From Sphingobacterium hungaricum (GTDB lineage: Bacteria; Bacteroidota; Bacteroidia; Sphingobacteriales; Sphingobacteriaceae), in the NCBI RefSeq assembly GCF_015210005.1, contig NZ_MU158697.1:620001-684000 (forward strand): a stretch of DNA of 64,000 nucleotides. Direction: 5' to 3'. The position numbers and the translations under genes are program-made. The notes beneath the pieces were generated by a model. The model saw only the letters and a program-made list of their open reading frames with translations, did no database searches and had not been told where the DNA came from. This document shows positions 63,899-64,000 of the stretch, one piece after another (the stretch's first letter is position 1; each line of letters starts with the position of its first letter).

Positions 63899-64000
63899 GT
63901 GAAAAAATTATTCCTTTTAGACGGTATGGCGCTCATTTACAGAGCGTATTTTGCTTTAAATAAAGTTCCTCGTTTGACTTCTTATGGTTTAAACACCGGA
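63899..64000 (+). CDS. polA: DNA polymerase I, N-terminal fragment (window ends)
   Basis: The first 34 codons of polA, starting with GTG at 63899: VKKLFLLDGMALIYRAYF is the usual N-terminus of the 5'-3' exonuclease domain (with LLDGMALIYRAYFAL and the following LTSYGLNTG). The gene continues beyond base 64000. It is divergent from rsgA. Confidence 0.93.
   Translation, partial: MKKLFLLDGMALIYRAYFALNKVPRLTSYGLNTG

Noticed and set aside
1..64000. CRISPR array, prophage, insertion sequence or toxin-antitoxin genes
   Set aside because: I looked for repeated spacers, transposases, integrases and short paired toxin-like genes; none was seen.

Overview
The window looks like the chromosome of a Bacteroidota bacterium, most likely of the Sphingobacteriaceae (genus not resolved). 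Reasons: low-GC DNA; promoters of the Bacteroidota type (a TAnnTTTG -7 box, sometimes with an upstream TTG); almost no Shine-Dalgarno sequence before start codons; a complete 14-gene nuoA-N operon with a short NuoG; an exbB-exbD-exbD-tonB cluster; a large TonB-dependent barrel protein, a DUF5686 protein and a YfhO protein. I saw no rRNA, tRNA, CRISPR array, insertion sequence or prophage. Most of the window is ordinary core genome.

Layout. 1-6.2 kb (all minus): surface-polysaccharide precursor genes. A DnaQ-like exonuclease, mannose-1-phosphate guanylyltransferase, a PHP-type CpsB/YwqE phosphatase, then rfbB-rfbC-rfbD-rfbA (dTDP-L-rhamnose) and the start of a winged-helix regulator cut by the window edge. 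6.3-25.2 kb: housekeeping and envelope genes in mixed orientation: rarA, a TPR protein, dienelactone hydrolase, Prc-like S41 protease, M28 peptidase, pgi, a duplicated-module membrane protein with a lipoprotein, prfB with a programmed +1 frameshift, dcd, a phosphopantetheinyl transferase, and a DUF5686 / enoyl-CoA hydratase / AI-2E transporter operon. 25.3-38.2 kb (minus): the nuoA-N complex I operon. 38.3-44.4 kb (minus): exbB-exbD-exbD-tonB, a small membrane protein, a PstS-like lipoprotein and a TPR protein. 44.8-54.3 kb: SUI1 factor, lipid kinase, metK, fabD, M16 peptidase, a TonB-dependent barrel with a co-transcribed Gly/Met/Arg-rich partner, rnhB. 54.4-64 kb: YfhO protein, TPM-domain protein with ktrA-ktrB, an AsmA-like protein, rsgA, and the first codons of polA.

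How the genes work together. The rfb and GDP-mannose genes feed a polysaccharide locus that continues beyond base 1. Complex I and the ExbBD-TonB motor are linked through the proton gradient that powers TonB-dependent receptors such as the one at 50-53 kb. The points most worth a second look are the prfB frameshift with its intact internal Shine-Dalgarno, the repeated placement of -7 boxes 3-6 nt from start codons (suggesting leaderless mRNAs), the receptor/partner pair sharing Gly-Met-Arg tracts, the ExbBD-TonB-PstS-TPR cluster, and several unusual hairpins. I did not find clear evidence of a new defence or mobile system.
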